From Paenibacillus rhizosphaerae (GTDB lineage: Bacteria > Bacillota > Bacilli > Paenibacillales > Paenibacillaceae): a DNA stretch of 64,000 nucleotides. Position numbers and translations under genes: made by a program. The stretch is taken from contig NZ_JACHXJ010000006.1 in NCBI RefSeq assembly GCF_014192015.1, forward strand, positions 483,195 to 547,194. Direction: 5' to 3'. The number at the start of each line of letters is the position of its first letter. Position 1 is the first letter of the stretch. Below are positions 25,014 through 33,660 of this stretch, piece by piece. A model generated the notes under the pieces. The model saw only the letters and a program-made list of their open reading frames with translations, made no database searches and was not told where the DNA came from.

Positions 25014-26141
25014 TCATTTGAGAAGCTGCAGATGGCTGTCGAAAGATGGCGCATTCGGCACAATGTTAAAATACGTAGTCCCCGGGTACAGCGGCACCTC
25101 TTGGCCGTCTTTTACAAAGCGGATGACATCCCCTTTGGCGCGCACCCACTCGCCCTCCAGCACCTTGCCCCGCTGCAGCAGCACGGCCTTGCCGCCGGAA
25201 GATACGTCGATGTCGAGCCGGCCCACATCGTCCAGCACCTTCTGGTCGGCGCCCAGCACGATGACGTTCGCCGCGGTCAGCTGCTCGTTGTTGTTGAGGT
25301 CGATATGCGGCTTGCCGTTAATGAAGCGCTGATAGAGCTTGGTGGCAGTATCATATTTATAGGAAACTTTATAGCTCTGGAGCAAAAAGGTAACGTCGAC
25401 GCCCGCAGCGTCCTCGCCCCCGGGAATGCTGTCGTCCGCCGGATCGTGATAAGGATAGGATTTCAGCTCCACATGCTCCGCGTATCCGCGCTTGTCCGCT
25501 CCCTCGCGCAGCTTGTCCGCACTCGAATACAGATTATGCGGCGCTTTGCGGCTCTTGTCGCGCCAGAAGTACGGACCGGCGTTGCTGATCTCATCCAGGT
25601 CCTCCTTGTGCTGGCGCTGGATGATCGCGTAGGCGTCGTTGCTGCCTCCGGCGTGCACCAGTACGCCGCCGTAGCTCTCGCCCAGATCGATCAAATACGG
25701 ACGGATGCTGCGGATCGGCCCGATCGTCTCTTCGGCGCCCCGGCTCTGGAAGATGCCGATCAGCCGCGTGATGCCGCCCTCCGCCAGCACCTCATACACG
25801 ATGTCGGCCTGGGTCAGGCCCGACTGCGGCCGCGCGGCCGGCGCGTTGTTGATCATCACCGCCAGCGGCCTCATGTCTGCCGGCTGCTCCACCGGCAGCC
25901 CCGTCAGCGGCGCCGTATAGGCGGCCGGCTCCTGCTCCGCCGCTTCCGGCGGCGCGGTCTCCTCCGGCGCCGGCTCGTCCTGCGCCGGCTGCTGTTCGCC
26001 GGCGGCGGGCGGCTGCGGCGCCTCCGCCGCTTTCTCGGTGCAGGCGGCCAAGAGCGCGCCGCTCAGCGTCAGGCACAGCAGCGTGCCTGCCATCCTCCTC
26101 CAGCCCGTATTCCACGTATCGTTCATTCGCCTTAAGCTCAT
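25014..26141 (-). CDS. yerB: DUF3048 lipoprotein, YerB-like
   Basis: A 375-residue lipoprotein. The signal peptide ends LSGALLAAC with Cys34 as the lipidated residue. It is followed by a Glu/Pro/Ala-rich linker of about 40 residues and then the DUF3048 domain (from about 75), with TGLPVEQPADMRPLAVMINN, ARPQSGLTQADIVYEVLAEG, TRLIGIFQS and IGPIRSIRPYLIDL, and a C-terminal DUF3048_C part with YPGTTYFNIVPN. ATG 26141 and ATG 26126 are both possible starts; GAGGAAGG is close to the first. The function is unknown; it is found near yerC in Bacillus and it is so here. Confidence 0.9.
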   Translation of the reverse strand: MSLRRMNDTWNTGWRRMAGTLLCLTLSGALLAACTEKAAEAPQPPAAGEQQPAQDEPAPEETAPPEAAEQEPAAYTAPLTGLPVEQPADMRPLAVMINNAPAARPQSGLTQADIVYEVLAEGGITRLIGIFQSRGAEETIGPIRSIRPYLIDLGESYGGVLVHAGGSNDAYAIIQRQHKEDLDEISNAGPYFWRDKSRKAPHNLYSSADKLREGADKRGYAEHVELKSYPYHDPADDSIPGGEDAAGVDVTFLLQSYKVSYKYDTATKLYQRFINGKPHIDLNNNEQLTAANVIVLGADQKVLDDVGRLDIDVSSGGKAVLLQRGKVLEGEWVRAKGDVIRFVKDGQEVPLYPGTTYFNIVPNAPSFDSHLQLLK

Positions 26142-26453
26142 CCCTTCCTCGTAAACTCCCGGTCATCCCCTGCTGTCTTGGTGCGGCTCTTCCGCACTTG
26201 CCTGTCCTTTCCATTTAATCACAAAAGGGCGGTATCTGTCTGTGTTTTCAGGCAGATTGACGCACGCATTGCAAGGGAGCATAGGCACAGCCAGAAGAGA
26301 TCCCGTTACAGAGGAGGCATTTACACCGGACAACGTTACACTGAAGGTTATTCGGTTTTTCGTTCTCCCGGAACATCCCATATTTCGGAGAGTTCCAGCT
26401 TAGTGTTCGAAGCTTAAACATAACTGAAATCTTTTTTGTGATTTTGTTGGATC

Positions 26454-26496
26454 TGTGATGTATATCACAGTTATTGTGAAATTTTTCACTTATAAT
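26454..26496 (+). promoter_or_regulatory. FNR-like and Rex-like sites at the doxX promoter
   Basis: TGTGATGTATATCACA (26454-26469) is a perfect TGTGA-N6-TCACA FNR/CRP palindrome. TTGTGAAATTTTTCACTT (26474-26491) matches the Rex consensus except for the last two bases. TATAAT is at 26491-26496. With a start near 26503 the FNR site is centred at -41.5, the class II activator position, while the Rex site lies over the promoter. Confidence 0.75.
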
Positions 26497-26565
26497 AAAG
26501 ACATCAAAGATGATCATCTTCCAAAAGCAACATAACCTAAAGAAAATAAAGGAGTGGAGCAAATC

Positions 26566-27111
26566 ATGTTCAACCATTGGCTTAGAAATCACAAAGTAGC
26601 AAGCTGGCTGCTGACCGTCGTCCGGATCTACCTGGGGTACAGCTGGATCAAGGGCGGTATCGAGAAACTGACCGGAGGCTTCGATGCAGGCGGATTCCTG
26701 CAGGGGGCCATTGCCAAGAGCACCGGTGATCACCCGGCCGTTCAAGGCTGGTGGGCCGCCTTCCTGGAGCACGCTGCCCTGCCGGGCGTCAAATTCTTCA
26801 ACGTCCTGATCCCGCTCGGCGAAACGTTGGTTGGCCTGGGACTGATCCTTGGCACCTTCACCACCTTCGCCGCTCTGATGGGCATGGTGATGAATGCGGC
26901 GTTCCTCTTCTCGGGCACCGTAAGCACCAACGCGCAAATGCTGCTGCTTGAAATGTTCATCGTCGTCGCTGCCGCCAACGCCGGCCGTATCGGTCTCGAC
27001 CGCTGGGTACTGCCTTACCTCCGCGGCCTGTTCCACCGGCATCATGACGGTATGGATCCCACTCCGGCACCCGCCCCAGGCATAAATGGCAAGAGCAAGG
27101 GCGCCGCTTAA
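26566..27111 (+). CDS. DoxX family membrane protein
   Basis: A 181-residue membrane protein of the DoxX family with four helices: about residues 13-35 (WLLTVVRIYLGYSWIKGGIE), 75-100, 105-125 and 130-150. The signature WIKGGIEKLTGG and ALPGVKFFNVLIPLGETLVG match the larger DoxX proteins of Firmicutes. The ATG at 26566 has GGAG six bases upstream; a GTG at 26554 overlaps the ribosome site. DoxX homologues have been linked to quinone oxidation and redox-stress complexes. The FNR-like and Rex-like sites in front predict expression under oxygen limitation and high NADH, which fits a role in redox balance, but that is inference. Confidence 0.87.
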   Translation: MFNHWLRNHKVASWLLTVVRIYLGYSWIKGGIEKLTGGFDAGGFLQGAIAKSTGDHPAVQGWWAAFLEHAALPGVKFFNVLIPLGETLVGLGLILGTFTTFAALMGMVMNAAFLFSGTVSTNAQMLLLEMFIVVAAANAGRIGLDRWVLPYLRGLFHRHHDGMDPTPAPAPGINGKSKGAA

Positions 27112-27144
27112 CTTCAGGAGCAAGCGGGCGGCCTGCAACCAGCA

Positions 27145-27192
27145 CCGTCCACTCGGCTGAACGCGAATCCCGCGGACGGGCCGAGTGGACGG
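27145..27192. terminator. Long stem-loop downstream of doxX
   Basis: CCGTCCACTCGGC (27145-27157) and GCCGAGTGGACGG (27180-27192) form a perfect 13-bp stem with a 22-base loop and no T-run. It may stabilise the 3' end; the real terminator is the next hairpin. Confidence 0.5.
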
Positions 27193-27251
27193 ATGCGGAC
27201 CGCACTGCTTTCCCCATATACTGCTTTTGAACGTTCCCCCGTTCAAACAAG

Positions 27252-27281
27252 AAACGAGCCGGCAAGGAAGCCGGCTCGTTT
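27252..27281. terminator. Bidirectional terminator between doxX and ygiD-like gene
   Basis: Perfect stem AAACGAGCCGGC (27252-27263) / GCCGGCTCGTTT (27270-27281) between convergent genes, with A/T-rich flanks. Confidence 0.85.
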
Positions 27282-27343
27282 ATATTTTACAGGACTATCG
27301 GCGTTTCGCCGGTCCACTTCAATATGCAATCTTGCTGCAAGGG

Positions 27344-28126
27344 TCAAGACCCGCCGAACATCCAGCAGTTCAGGCTGAGGCTTCCATATTGGTACGTCTG
27401 GATCAGCCGTTTGGCCTTCGCCTCGTCGCTCGCCGCACCCATCGCGTAGAACAGCGGAGCGAAATGCTCGGTCCCGTATGACGGAACAGCTTCGCGCGCA
27501 TGCGGTGCTTTTTTGTCGTAGTTAAACAGCTCTTTCAGGTTCCAGGTCTCCAGATTCCGGGCAATCCATTCGTCGAATTCGACCGCCCAGTCTTCCGGTT
27601 CATCACTCTGGCTGATCAGCCGGAGGTTGTGAACGAGGCCGCCGCTGCCGATGATCAGAATGTTCTCCCGCCGCAGCTCCTTCAGCATCGCCCCAATAGC
27701 GTACTGCTCCTCAGGTGACCGCCGTGAATCCACGGACAGCTCAATGACCGGGATGTCCGCGTTCGGGTACATTTTGCTCAGGATGACCCAGGCGCCATGG
27801 TCCAGACCGCGTCCCAGAACCGGCTCGTAATGCAGGTTGCCCGCTTCGAACAGGCTGGCGATTCTCTGAGTGACGGCTGCCGACCCTTTAGCCGGGTAAC
27901 GGAGCTCGTACATCGCTTCAGGAAATCCGTAAAAGTCATGCATCGTATCGTGAGATTCGTCCACTGTCATCGATTGCTCAGGACTGTCCCAATGTGCCGA
28001 GAAGACGACGATGGCTTCCGGGGCAGGCAGATCCCGTCCCAGAGACTCCAAAAACCGTGAGTACTCGTGATCCTCCAAAGCGAGCATGGGTGAACCGTGG
28101 GCTACAAATAGTGCTGGTAATGTCAT
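27344..28126 (-). CDS. LigB-type extradiol dioxygenase (YgiD family)
   Basis: A 260-residue class III extradiol dioxygenase of the 4,5-DOPA dioxygenase/YgiD group, a metal-dependent ring-cleaving enzyme. Likely metal ligands are the His in LFVAHGSPMLALED near the start and the later His in VFSAHWDSPEQ and GLDHGAWVIL; IGSGGLVHNLRLIS completes the family pattern. I chose ATG 28126 because GGAGG lies nine bases upstream; the frame opens six codons earlier at a non-ATG start. The natural substrate in bacteria is generally unknown. It stands alone, convergent with doxX. Confidence 0.9.
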   Translation of the reverse strand: MTLPALFVAHGSPMLALEDHEYSRFLESLGRDLPAPEAIVVFSAHWDSPEQSMTVDESHDTMHDFYGFPEAMYELRYPAKGSAAVTQRIASLFEAGNLHYEPVLGRGLDHGAWVILSKMYPNADIPVIELSVDSRRSPEEQYAIGAMLKELRRENILIIGSGGLVHNLRLISQSDEPEDWAVEFDEWIARNLETWNLKELFNYDKKAPHAREAVPSYGTEHFAPLFYAMGAASDEAKAKRLIQTYQYGSLSLNCWMFGGS

Positions 28127-28313
28127 CGATGTCAACCTCCACACGCCAGTATACGTTGCTGATTCTATTGTAACGTGTATGCAGAGAGATTTCCAATTTC
28201 CGCCCGAACATAAGGTCCGTCTTCCGTCCGCCCGCCTTGGATCGCAGCCCCGCCTCGTTATCCACGCCTTTCATCCCTGGGCTCTGCCTCGGATGACCGA
28301 ACCCCGTATCGTT

Positions 28314-29147
28314 CTAGATCATCCAGTGCTGCCATTCCTGCTGGACGGCTTCCTGGTCGTTCAGCCACTCCTTCGTGCAGTGGATCACCTGTCTGCGGTG
28401 GGGTCCCGAGGAATACGTATGGTCCGCCTGGAAAATGATCTCCTTGTCGCAGCGCCCCTCGTTGCGCATCCAGAACACCTTTTGATACAAGAACGCGTAG
28501 TCCACCGGAATGGTGTCGTCTGACGTTCCATGGATGATGAGCACGTCGCCGCCGAATTTCACCGCTTCCTGCAGCGGCTGATACTGGCCGAGCGAGTCGA
28601 AGAATCCTGGAGTGAAGTCATAGCCCAGGTAATCCGAGTACCCGGATTTCACCGCGGTGTCGTACACGTCTCTGCCGGTGATTTTCAAAATATCGCTGAG
28701 CGGATATCCGACCGAAGACCACAGCACCAGGCTCTTGACGCGGCGGTCGCGGACGGCCGTCAGAATAGCCACCACGCCCCCGAGGCTGTGCCCGATCAAG
28801 GTTACGCGCGTCGGATCGACATCCACGCAGCTCATGCCGTAGTCGAGCACCGTCCGGGTCTGGGCGATCATCGACTCCAGCCCTTCCATCCCGTAGCTCC
28901 CGCTGCTCTCGCCGCATCCGGCATAGTCGAAGCGCAGCACCATGTATCCTTCCCGCGCCAGCTCGCGCGCGGTCTTCACGAACAGCCGGTCCACACCGAT
29001 CCGGCTCCCGACGAACCCGTGGCAGATGATCACCAGCGGAACGCGGTCCTTGCACCGGCCTTCCTTGCCTTCCTGTTTCACCGGATAATGCAGGCTCGCC
29101 GCCAGCTCCTCCTGCCCGTGCCGGATCGTAATATTCCGCTCCATCAT
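28314..29147 (-). CDS. Alpha/beta hydrolase
   Basis: A 277-residue serine hydrolase. The nucleophile elbow is TLIGHSLGGVVAIL (Ser about 125), preceded by the oxyanion-loop VIICHGFVGSRIGV. The acid is in IIHGTSDDTIPVDYA and the histidine in QADHTYSSGPHRRQ. The order and spacing fit esterase/acyl-hydrolase-type enzymes of the YqkD/BAAT-like group; the substrate is unknown. It is transcribed alone on the minus strand and has no coupled neighbour. Confidence 0.88.
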   Translation of the reverse strand: MMERNITIRHGQEELAASLHYPVKQEGKEGRCKDRVPLVIICHGFVGSRIGVDRLFVKTARELAREGYMVLRFDYAGCGESSGSYGMEGLESMIAQTRTVLDYGMSCVDVDPTRVTLIGHSLGGVVAILTAVRDRRVKSLVLWSSVGYPLSDILKITGRDVYDTAVKSGYSDYLGYDFTPGFFDSLGQYQPLQEAVKFGGDVLIIHGTSDDTIPVDYAFLYQKVFWMRNEGRCDKEIIFQADHTYSSGPHRRQVIHCTKEWLNDQEAVQQEWQHWMI

Positions 29148-29265
29148 AACTCCCCCGTCCCCCGAAAAATTATATCATGATAATTCCGATAAGTTTAATG
29201 TGATATTGGAATTATCTTATCACCACGGGGTGGAGAGTGTCAATTGAAAAAGCATCTGATGCCCT

Positions 29266-29742
29266 TTATTCGTAACTGCGGCGGAACATCGAATGGGTTT
29301 CCTCCCGGCCTTCCCAACCGGTCAGCAGGCTGTTCTCCGGATTGGCTTCCAGCACGTTCTGCGGATGCCAGCCGCCACGCTCCTCTTTGGACTCCGGCTC
29401 ATTAAGCCATCCGAAAGCTTCGATCGGTTCCTCGGCCATTTCGCTCGTGAATTCACCCGCTGTCCGGGGCCCGATTCCGTTATCTTCAGCCGCCGGGCCT
29501 ACGCCCCGCATGCCGTTACCGACATCGACCGGACCTACGCCCCGAAGCTCGTGATCGCTGGGACGATTCATTTGCCCTGCTTGCTGCCCGGGTACAGACG
29601 GCTCACTGCCGTCTTTTCCCTTCGTCAATGCCTGTTCGGCGGCTGCTTCGGATCCGTTCAGTGACCCCAGCGCGGCCATTTCCACGATCCATCCTCTGCT
29701 CTTGCTGTCCCACACATATTTCTGCTTAAAGTTGTCGCTCAC
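29266..29742 (-). CDS. Uncharacterised Gly/Glu-rich protein with RGVGP repeats
   Basis: A 158-residue hydrophilic protein. After a short conserved-looking head (MSDNFKQKYVWDSKSRGWIV) comes a disordered middle with an imperfect repeat, LRGVGPVDVGNG then MRGVGPAAEDNGIGP (about 66-93). The tail has EAFGWLNEPESKEERGGW and ends in HSMFRRSYE. No signal peptide or membrane helix. I do not recognise it; a lineage-specific, possibly spore-associated protein is a guess. Confidence 0.6.
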   Translation of the reverse strand: MSDNFKQKYVWDSKSRGWIVEMAALGSLNGSEAAAEQALTKGKDGSEPSVPGQQAGQMNRPSDHELRGVGPVDVGNGMRGVGPAAEDNGIGPRTAGEFTSEMAEEPIEAFGWLNEPESKEERGGWHPQNVLEANPENSLLTGWEGREETHSMFRRSYE

Positions 29743-29987
29743 GACAAGGTCACCCCCTGGTCAGATTAAAAAATTTGGTGCATATTGACCTATTGTCACG
29801 CGCAGCCGCGCGGATTATTCGAAGGTCTCTAAATGTTCACAATTGAGGAGACGGAAGCGTAACTGCCGGGCTGCGGGACATTGCTGCAGACCATCGCTGC
29901 GCCTCATATGAGGCCCTGCCTGCATGGAAACCAGACGCGTGGCAGAAACTAAGCCAACTTATTATTTTACGAGGGGATGGATCATTC

Positions 29988-30110
29988 ATGTGGGACCATG
30001 TCATGACGTTTGCCCAGGAAAAACCGCTGTCGATCGTCCTGATCGTCTGCGTCATTATCGCCATCATCTATGTGGCAGTGCACTATGAAATGCTCTTTTT
30101 CAAGGAATAG
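29988..30110 (+). CDS. 40-residue single-helix membrane protein
   Basis: Short frame reading MWDHVMTFAQEKP, then a hydrophobic helix LSIVLIVCVIIAIIYVAVHY and the tail EMLFFKE. GAGGGG lies about 11 bases upstream of the ATG. The codon pattern and the clean head-helix-tail layout look real, but there is no family I recognise. It stands between the RGVGP-repeat gene and the DUF1129 gene. Confidence 0.5.
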   Translation: MWDHVMTFAQEKPLSIVLIVCVIIAIIYVAVHYEMLFFKE

Positions 30111-30190
30111 AGGGGCGGCGTCCCTGCGGGGCTGCCTTGCAAACGGCCGGGGCTGTTCCTATACTTGTTGTATATGGAGGAGCGTGCAGA

Positions 30191-30856
30191 ATGACGATCA
30201 AGCAAATGATTCAAGAAAATAACCGGCTGCGCGAACGCATGACTCCGGCGAACCGGGATTACGTGGAGGACGTCATCATCGCGGTGCGCAGCACTCGGGC
30301 CAACCGGCAGCAGGCCGAGAAGAAGCTGCTCGAAGTGGCTTCGGACGTGCTGAAGGCTCAGGAGACCGGCCGTACGGCGTCCCAGCTGTATGGCGAAGAT
30401 CCGGCGGAGTATGCCCGCAGCATCACGGATGGGCTGCCGAAGCGCAAAGCCATCGAGGGAGCCGCTTATTACATCCTGATTCCTTGGGCAGCGTTCACGT
30501 TTCTGTTTTTGGTTGAGGCGGTGTTCGGATTGATCGCCGAGTGGAGCGGCTATGCAGGGGAACCGATCAATCGGATCAGCCTGCTGGCACTGATCGTGTT
30601 GGCTGTAGGCTCGATTCTGCTGACCGAGCTTGTCACCAAGACCCTGAATAAACCAGGCAGCGATGACGGCTCCGGCAAGCCCAAGATCGATTTGAAAGCG
30701 ATCGGGGTGTACTTGATCATCCTGATCATCGTCATGATCATCGGGTTCTCGATGCGGACCATGCTGCCGGTCTTTACCGTCAACCCATGGGTCAGCCTGG
30801 TGATCGGATTGGTTGGCCTGGCCGGGCTGCGGTTTATTTTTCTAAGGAGAGGCTGA
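30191..30856 (+). CDS. DUF1129 family membrane protein
   Basis: A 221-residue protein. The N-terminal cytoplasmic helical part (1-80) has MIQENNRLRERMTPANRDYV and a coiled segment. It is followed by about four transmembrane helices (roughly 95-117, 128-150, 173-193 and 197-216). The layout matches DUF1129 proteins of Bacillales (YvlA-like group). GGAGGAG lies eight bases upstream of ATG 30191, so I prefer it over the longer frame from 30137. Function unknown. Confidence 0.75.
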   Translation: MTIKQMIQENNRLRERMTPANRDYVEDVIIAVRSTRANRQQAEKKLLEVASDVLKAQETGRTASQLYGEDPAEYARSITDGLPKRKAIEGAAYYILIPWAAFTFLFLVEAVFGLIAEWSGYAGEPINRISLLALIVLAVGSILLTELVTKTLNKPGSDDGSGKPKIDLKAIGVYLIILIIVMIIGFSMRTMLPVFTVNPWVSLVIGLVGLAGLRFIFLRRG

Positions 30857-30923
30857 TTCGGTAAACGAGGCTGACTGGATAAAGATGCCTTGTCCCAACG
30901 TTTGGAGTTAGCCTGAATAGCGG

Positions 30924-30985
30924 AAATCCCCTTTAAGCAGGCAGGTGCTGAATGGCAGCGCTGCGCTTGCTTGAAGGGGATTTTT
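30924..30985. terminator. Terminator between DUF1129 gene and chrA
   Basis: AAATCCCCTTTAAGCA pairs with TGCTTGAAGGGGATTT around an inner loop; TTTTT and further T follow on the plus strand. It lies between convergent genes. Confidence 0.8.
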
Positions 30986-31020
30986 CGTTTTTATAATATG
31001 CGGCAGTCTCTATGACCCAC

Positions 31021-32232
31021 TCATATCCATCCGATAACCATTCCGGCCAAAGCACCGGCAAGAACGACAACCCAAGGCGGCAGCTTCCAGAAGACAAGCA
31101 GGATAAACAGCACCAGGGCCAAGGCAAAATCAACCGGCGCCGTAATGGCCGTCGTCCAGATCGGAACATAGAATGCCGCTAACAAGATGCCGACCACCGC
31201 AGCGTTGATCCCGATCAGCGCACCTTGCACCCTGGGGCTGTTACGGAGGCTGTTCCAGAACGGCAGCGCTCCGGCAACCAGCAGAAAAGCGGGCAGGAAG
31301 ATCGCGGTGGTTGCAATCACCGCACCGGTTATGCCGCCGGACATGGCACCGAGATACGCTGCAAAAGTAAACAGCGGGCCGGGAACGGCCTGCGCCGCTC
31401 CATAGCCGGCAAGGAAGTCCTCCGGACTCACCCACCCCGTCGGCACGACCTCGCGCTCCAGCAATGGCAAGACCACATGTCCGCCGCCAAACACCAATGA
31501 CCCCGAGCGGTAGAAGCTGTCGAACATGGCCACCGATTCGATGTCAAACATTTGTCTTAGGAGCGGCAGCGCAACGAGCAGGCCGAAAAACAAAACAAGG
31601 CAGCCGATCGCGAAAGGTTTGCCCACCGGCATCCGCAGGCTCGGGCTGCCAGGATCCGGACTCTTCTTGTACAGCCACAGCCCGAGTATGCCTGCGGCGG
31701 CAATAATGAGCACTTGAGTATAGGCCGTCGGCCATAATAACACAAGCGCAGCAGAGCCGACGGCGATCGTGACCCGGTACCGGTCGGGGGTCAGTTTTTG
31801 ACCCATGCCCAGCACTGCCTGAGCTACAATAGCGACAGCCACGATTTTAAGCCCATGAATCCAGCCTGCATTCGCGATATCGAAACCTTGAAGCAATAAG
31901 GCGAACAGAACCAGGACGATCACGGAGGGCAGCGTAAAGCCTAACCAGGCCATTACTCCGCCCCATAAGCCCGCCCGGAGGATTCCGATCCCGATTCCGA
32001 CCTGGCTGCTTGCCGGACCGGGCAAGAACTGGCAGAGGGCTACAAGATCCGCATAGGTTTTTTCGTCCATCCACTTTCTGCGCCGAACGTATTCGTCATG
32101 GAAGTAACCTAAATGGGCAATCGGCCCGCCAAAGGAGGTCAGGCCTAATTTGGTGGAGACACGAAGCACCTCCCAGAGTGAGGCTGATTTTGCATTCGTA
32201 ACCTCGAAGGGTTGTTGTGGTTCAGGGTTCAA
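31021..32232 (-). CDS. chrA: Chromate transporter ChrA (long-chain CHR family)
   Basis: A 403-residue two-domain CHR protein. The N-terminal CHR domain begins LGLTSFGGPIAHLGYFHDEY and has CQFLPGPASSQVGIGIG. The second half repeats the pattern as SLVFGGGHVVLPLLEREVVP and GYGAAQAVPGPLFTFAAYLG. About ten to twelve helices are visible. Family members export chromate across the cytoplasmic membrane; many genomic copies have not been tested, and sulfate-like anions are possible substrates. It is monocistronic, divergent from the secreted protein gene at 32445. Confidence 0.93.
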   Translation of the reverse strand: MNPEPQQPFEVTNAKSASLWEVLRVSTKLGLTSFGGPIAHLGYFHDEYVRRRKWMDEKTYADLVALCQFLPGPASSQVGIGIGILRAGLWGGVMAWLGFTLPSVIVLVLFALLLQGFDIANAGWIHGLKIVAVAIVAQAVLGMGQKLTPDRYRVTIAVGSAALVLLWPTAYTQVLIIAAAGILGLWLYKKSPDPGSPSLRMPVGKPFAIGCLVLFFGLLVALPLLRQMFDIESVAMFDSFYRSGSLVFGGGHVVLPLLEREVVPTGWVSPEDFLAGYGAAQAVPGPLFTFAAYLGAMSGGITGAVIATTAIFLPAFLLVAGALPFWNSLRNSPRVQGALIGINAAVVGILLAAFYVPIWTTAITAPVDFALALVLFILLVFWKLPPWVVVLAGALAGMVIGWI

Positions 32233-32444
32233 GCCAATCGCTCCCTAACGTTATTTTTGTGGTGCTTGCTGCCGGTAAATCAAATTCATCATAATCGTTG
32301 TATGTTGTAGGTGGATTAAATGAGCATTAACCATCTGTCTCCAAATCAATCGCTAAAAGTTTACAAGTCGGAAACAAGTTGAGATCAAAGCGAAACAACC
32401 TTCGGGTAATATGATCATATACCAAAAAGGAGGTTGAACACATC

Positions 32445-33386
32445 ATGAAAAAAACAGTTACCGCGGCCACAGCCGCTGCCCTTATGATTGCCCTTACCCT
32501 GCAAACCGGAGCCGGAGCGGTGCATGCCGCCACCGCGCAGCCTGCCGCTTCCAAAACGGCCGTCACGGCCGCCGTCTCGGCCAAAACGAAGCATGCCAAC
32601 GCCATTTACAACCACATGATGGAGCTGCTGAAAAAACCTGCGAAGCAGGCAGAGGCACTGGCCTATATGGAGAAAAACATTTATCAGGTGACGCCGTATC
32701 AGGCGATGCTCATGGCCCTTAAGATGGAGAATGCTGAAAACGCCAATCTGGAAGCGTGGAACCAGAAATTTTACAAAGACAATGTACAGCGCAGCCTCAT
32801 GAAGCTGATGAAGCAAGGCGACGACCTGACTTCCCTGATCAATAAGACGAGCGACAAAAACCTGAAGGCCCTCTTCAAAGGCGCCCGCGACAGCGGCTAC
32901 CGTCTGGAGACGGCGGAAGGCATGTTCTATCTGGTGTTGGATTACCCGCGCTTCCAGAAGGTTCGCCCTTACGTGACCAACGATATCAAGCGCTATATCG
33001 ATATCATGACGGCGGAGACGAAAGAGCGCTTTGCCAGTGATGCGGCGCTGTCGATCAGCTGGCAGGAAGTCATTAAGCGTGCCCAGACCCAGGAAGCGTT
33101 CGTGAAGTCGTATCCGAAATCCAACCGGGTGACCCAGGTCAAAGCGCTGTACCAGCTGTATTTGTCCATCAGCATGAACGGCCTCAACAACACGCCGATG
33201 TTCGACTATGTCAGCAAAAAAATCGATCCGAAGGCCAAAGCCGCGCTGGAAGCTGCCGTCAGCAAAGGAAACCCGGCCACGAGCGGTTACCTGAAACGCA
33301 TCAAGGGATTCCTGGACGTCGTGAACAAAAACAACAACACCCTGACGCCGGAAGTCCGGAACTATATCAACTCCGCGCTGAAATAA
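32445..33386 (+). CDS. Secreted helical protein of unknown function
   Basis: A 313-residue protein with a classic signal peptide (MKKTVTAATAAALMIALTL onward) and a predicted AxA cleavage after GAVHA, about residue 28. The mature chain is alpha-helical, Lys-rich and repeat-free, with NAIYNHMMELLKKPAKQAEA, YRLETAEGMFYLVLDYPRF and ISWQEVIKRAQTQEAFVKSYP as its most protein-like segments. I do not recognise a domain. AAAGGAGG precedes the ATG. It is a lone gene followed by a strong terminator, and it is probably an extracellular or wall-associated protein. Confidence 0.8.
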   Translation: MKKTVTAATAAALMIALTLQTGAGAVHAATAQPAASKTAVTAAVSAKTKHANAIYNHMMELLKKPAKQAEALAYMEKNIYQVTPYQAMLMALKMENAENANLEAWNQKFYKDNVQRSLMKLMKQGDDLTSLINKTSDKNLKALFKGARDSGYRLETAEGMFYLVLDYPRFQKVRPYVTNDIKRYIDIMTAETKERFASDAALSISWQEVIKRAQTQEAFVKSYPKSNRVTQVKALYQLYLSISMNGLNNTPMFDYVSKKIDPKAKAALEAAVSKGNPATSGYLKRIKGFLDVVNKNNNTLTPEVRNYINSALK

Positions 33387-33525
33387 AACCCTTCATCGGA
33401 CGAAACATTTATCGGCTGAAACATCAACCGGATAAAAAATCGCCTATCGGCGTACATTCAAGAAGCCAGGCCTCTTTTAGCGGAAGTTCTAATTTGCGAT
33501 ATGAGGAAGCCATATCTAAATATGA

Positions 33526-33563
33526 AAAGGGAGACCGCTGCGATGGTTGCAGGGTCTCCCTTT
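33526..33563. terminator. Bidirectional terminator between secreted protein gene and ilvA
   Basis: Perfect 11-bp stem AAAGGGAGACC (33526-33536) / GGTCTCCCTTT (33553-33563), with an inner CTGC/GCAG extension, between convergent genes. Confidence 0.85.
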
Positions 33564-33660
33564 GTTTGTGGTTATGTCAGCCGGAAGCGGAGTGCTCCCA
33601 CATTACACGGTGTACCAATGGGGCGAGCATATCACCCACCGCTAGGTATCATCCGCTCTT

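Noticed and set aside
24969..26135. Plus-strand frame opposite yerB
   Set aside because: Arg-rich antisense shadow; the minus-strand gene has a lipobox and family motifs.
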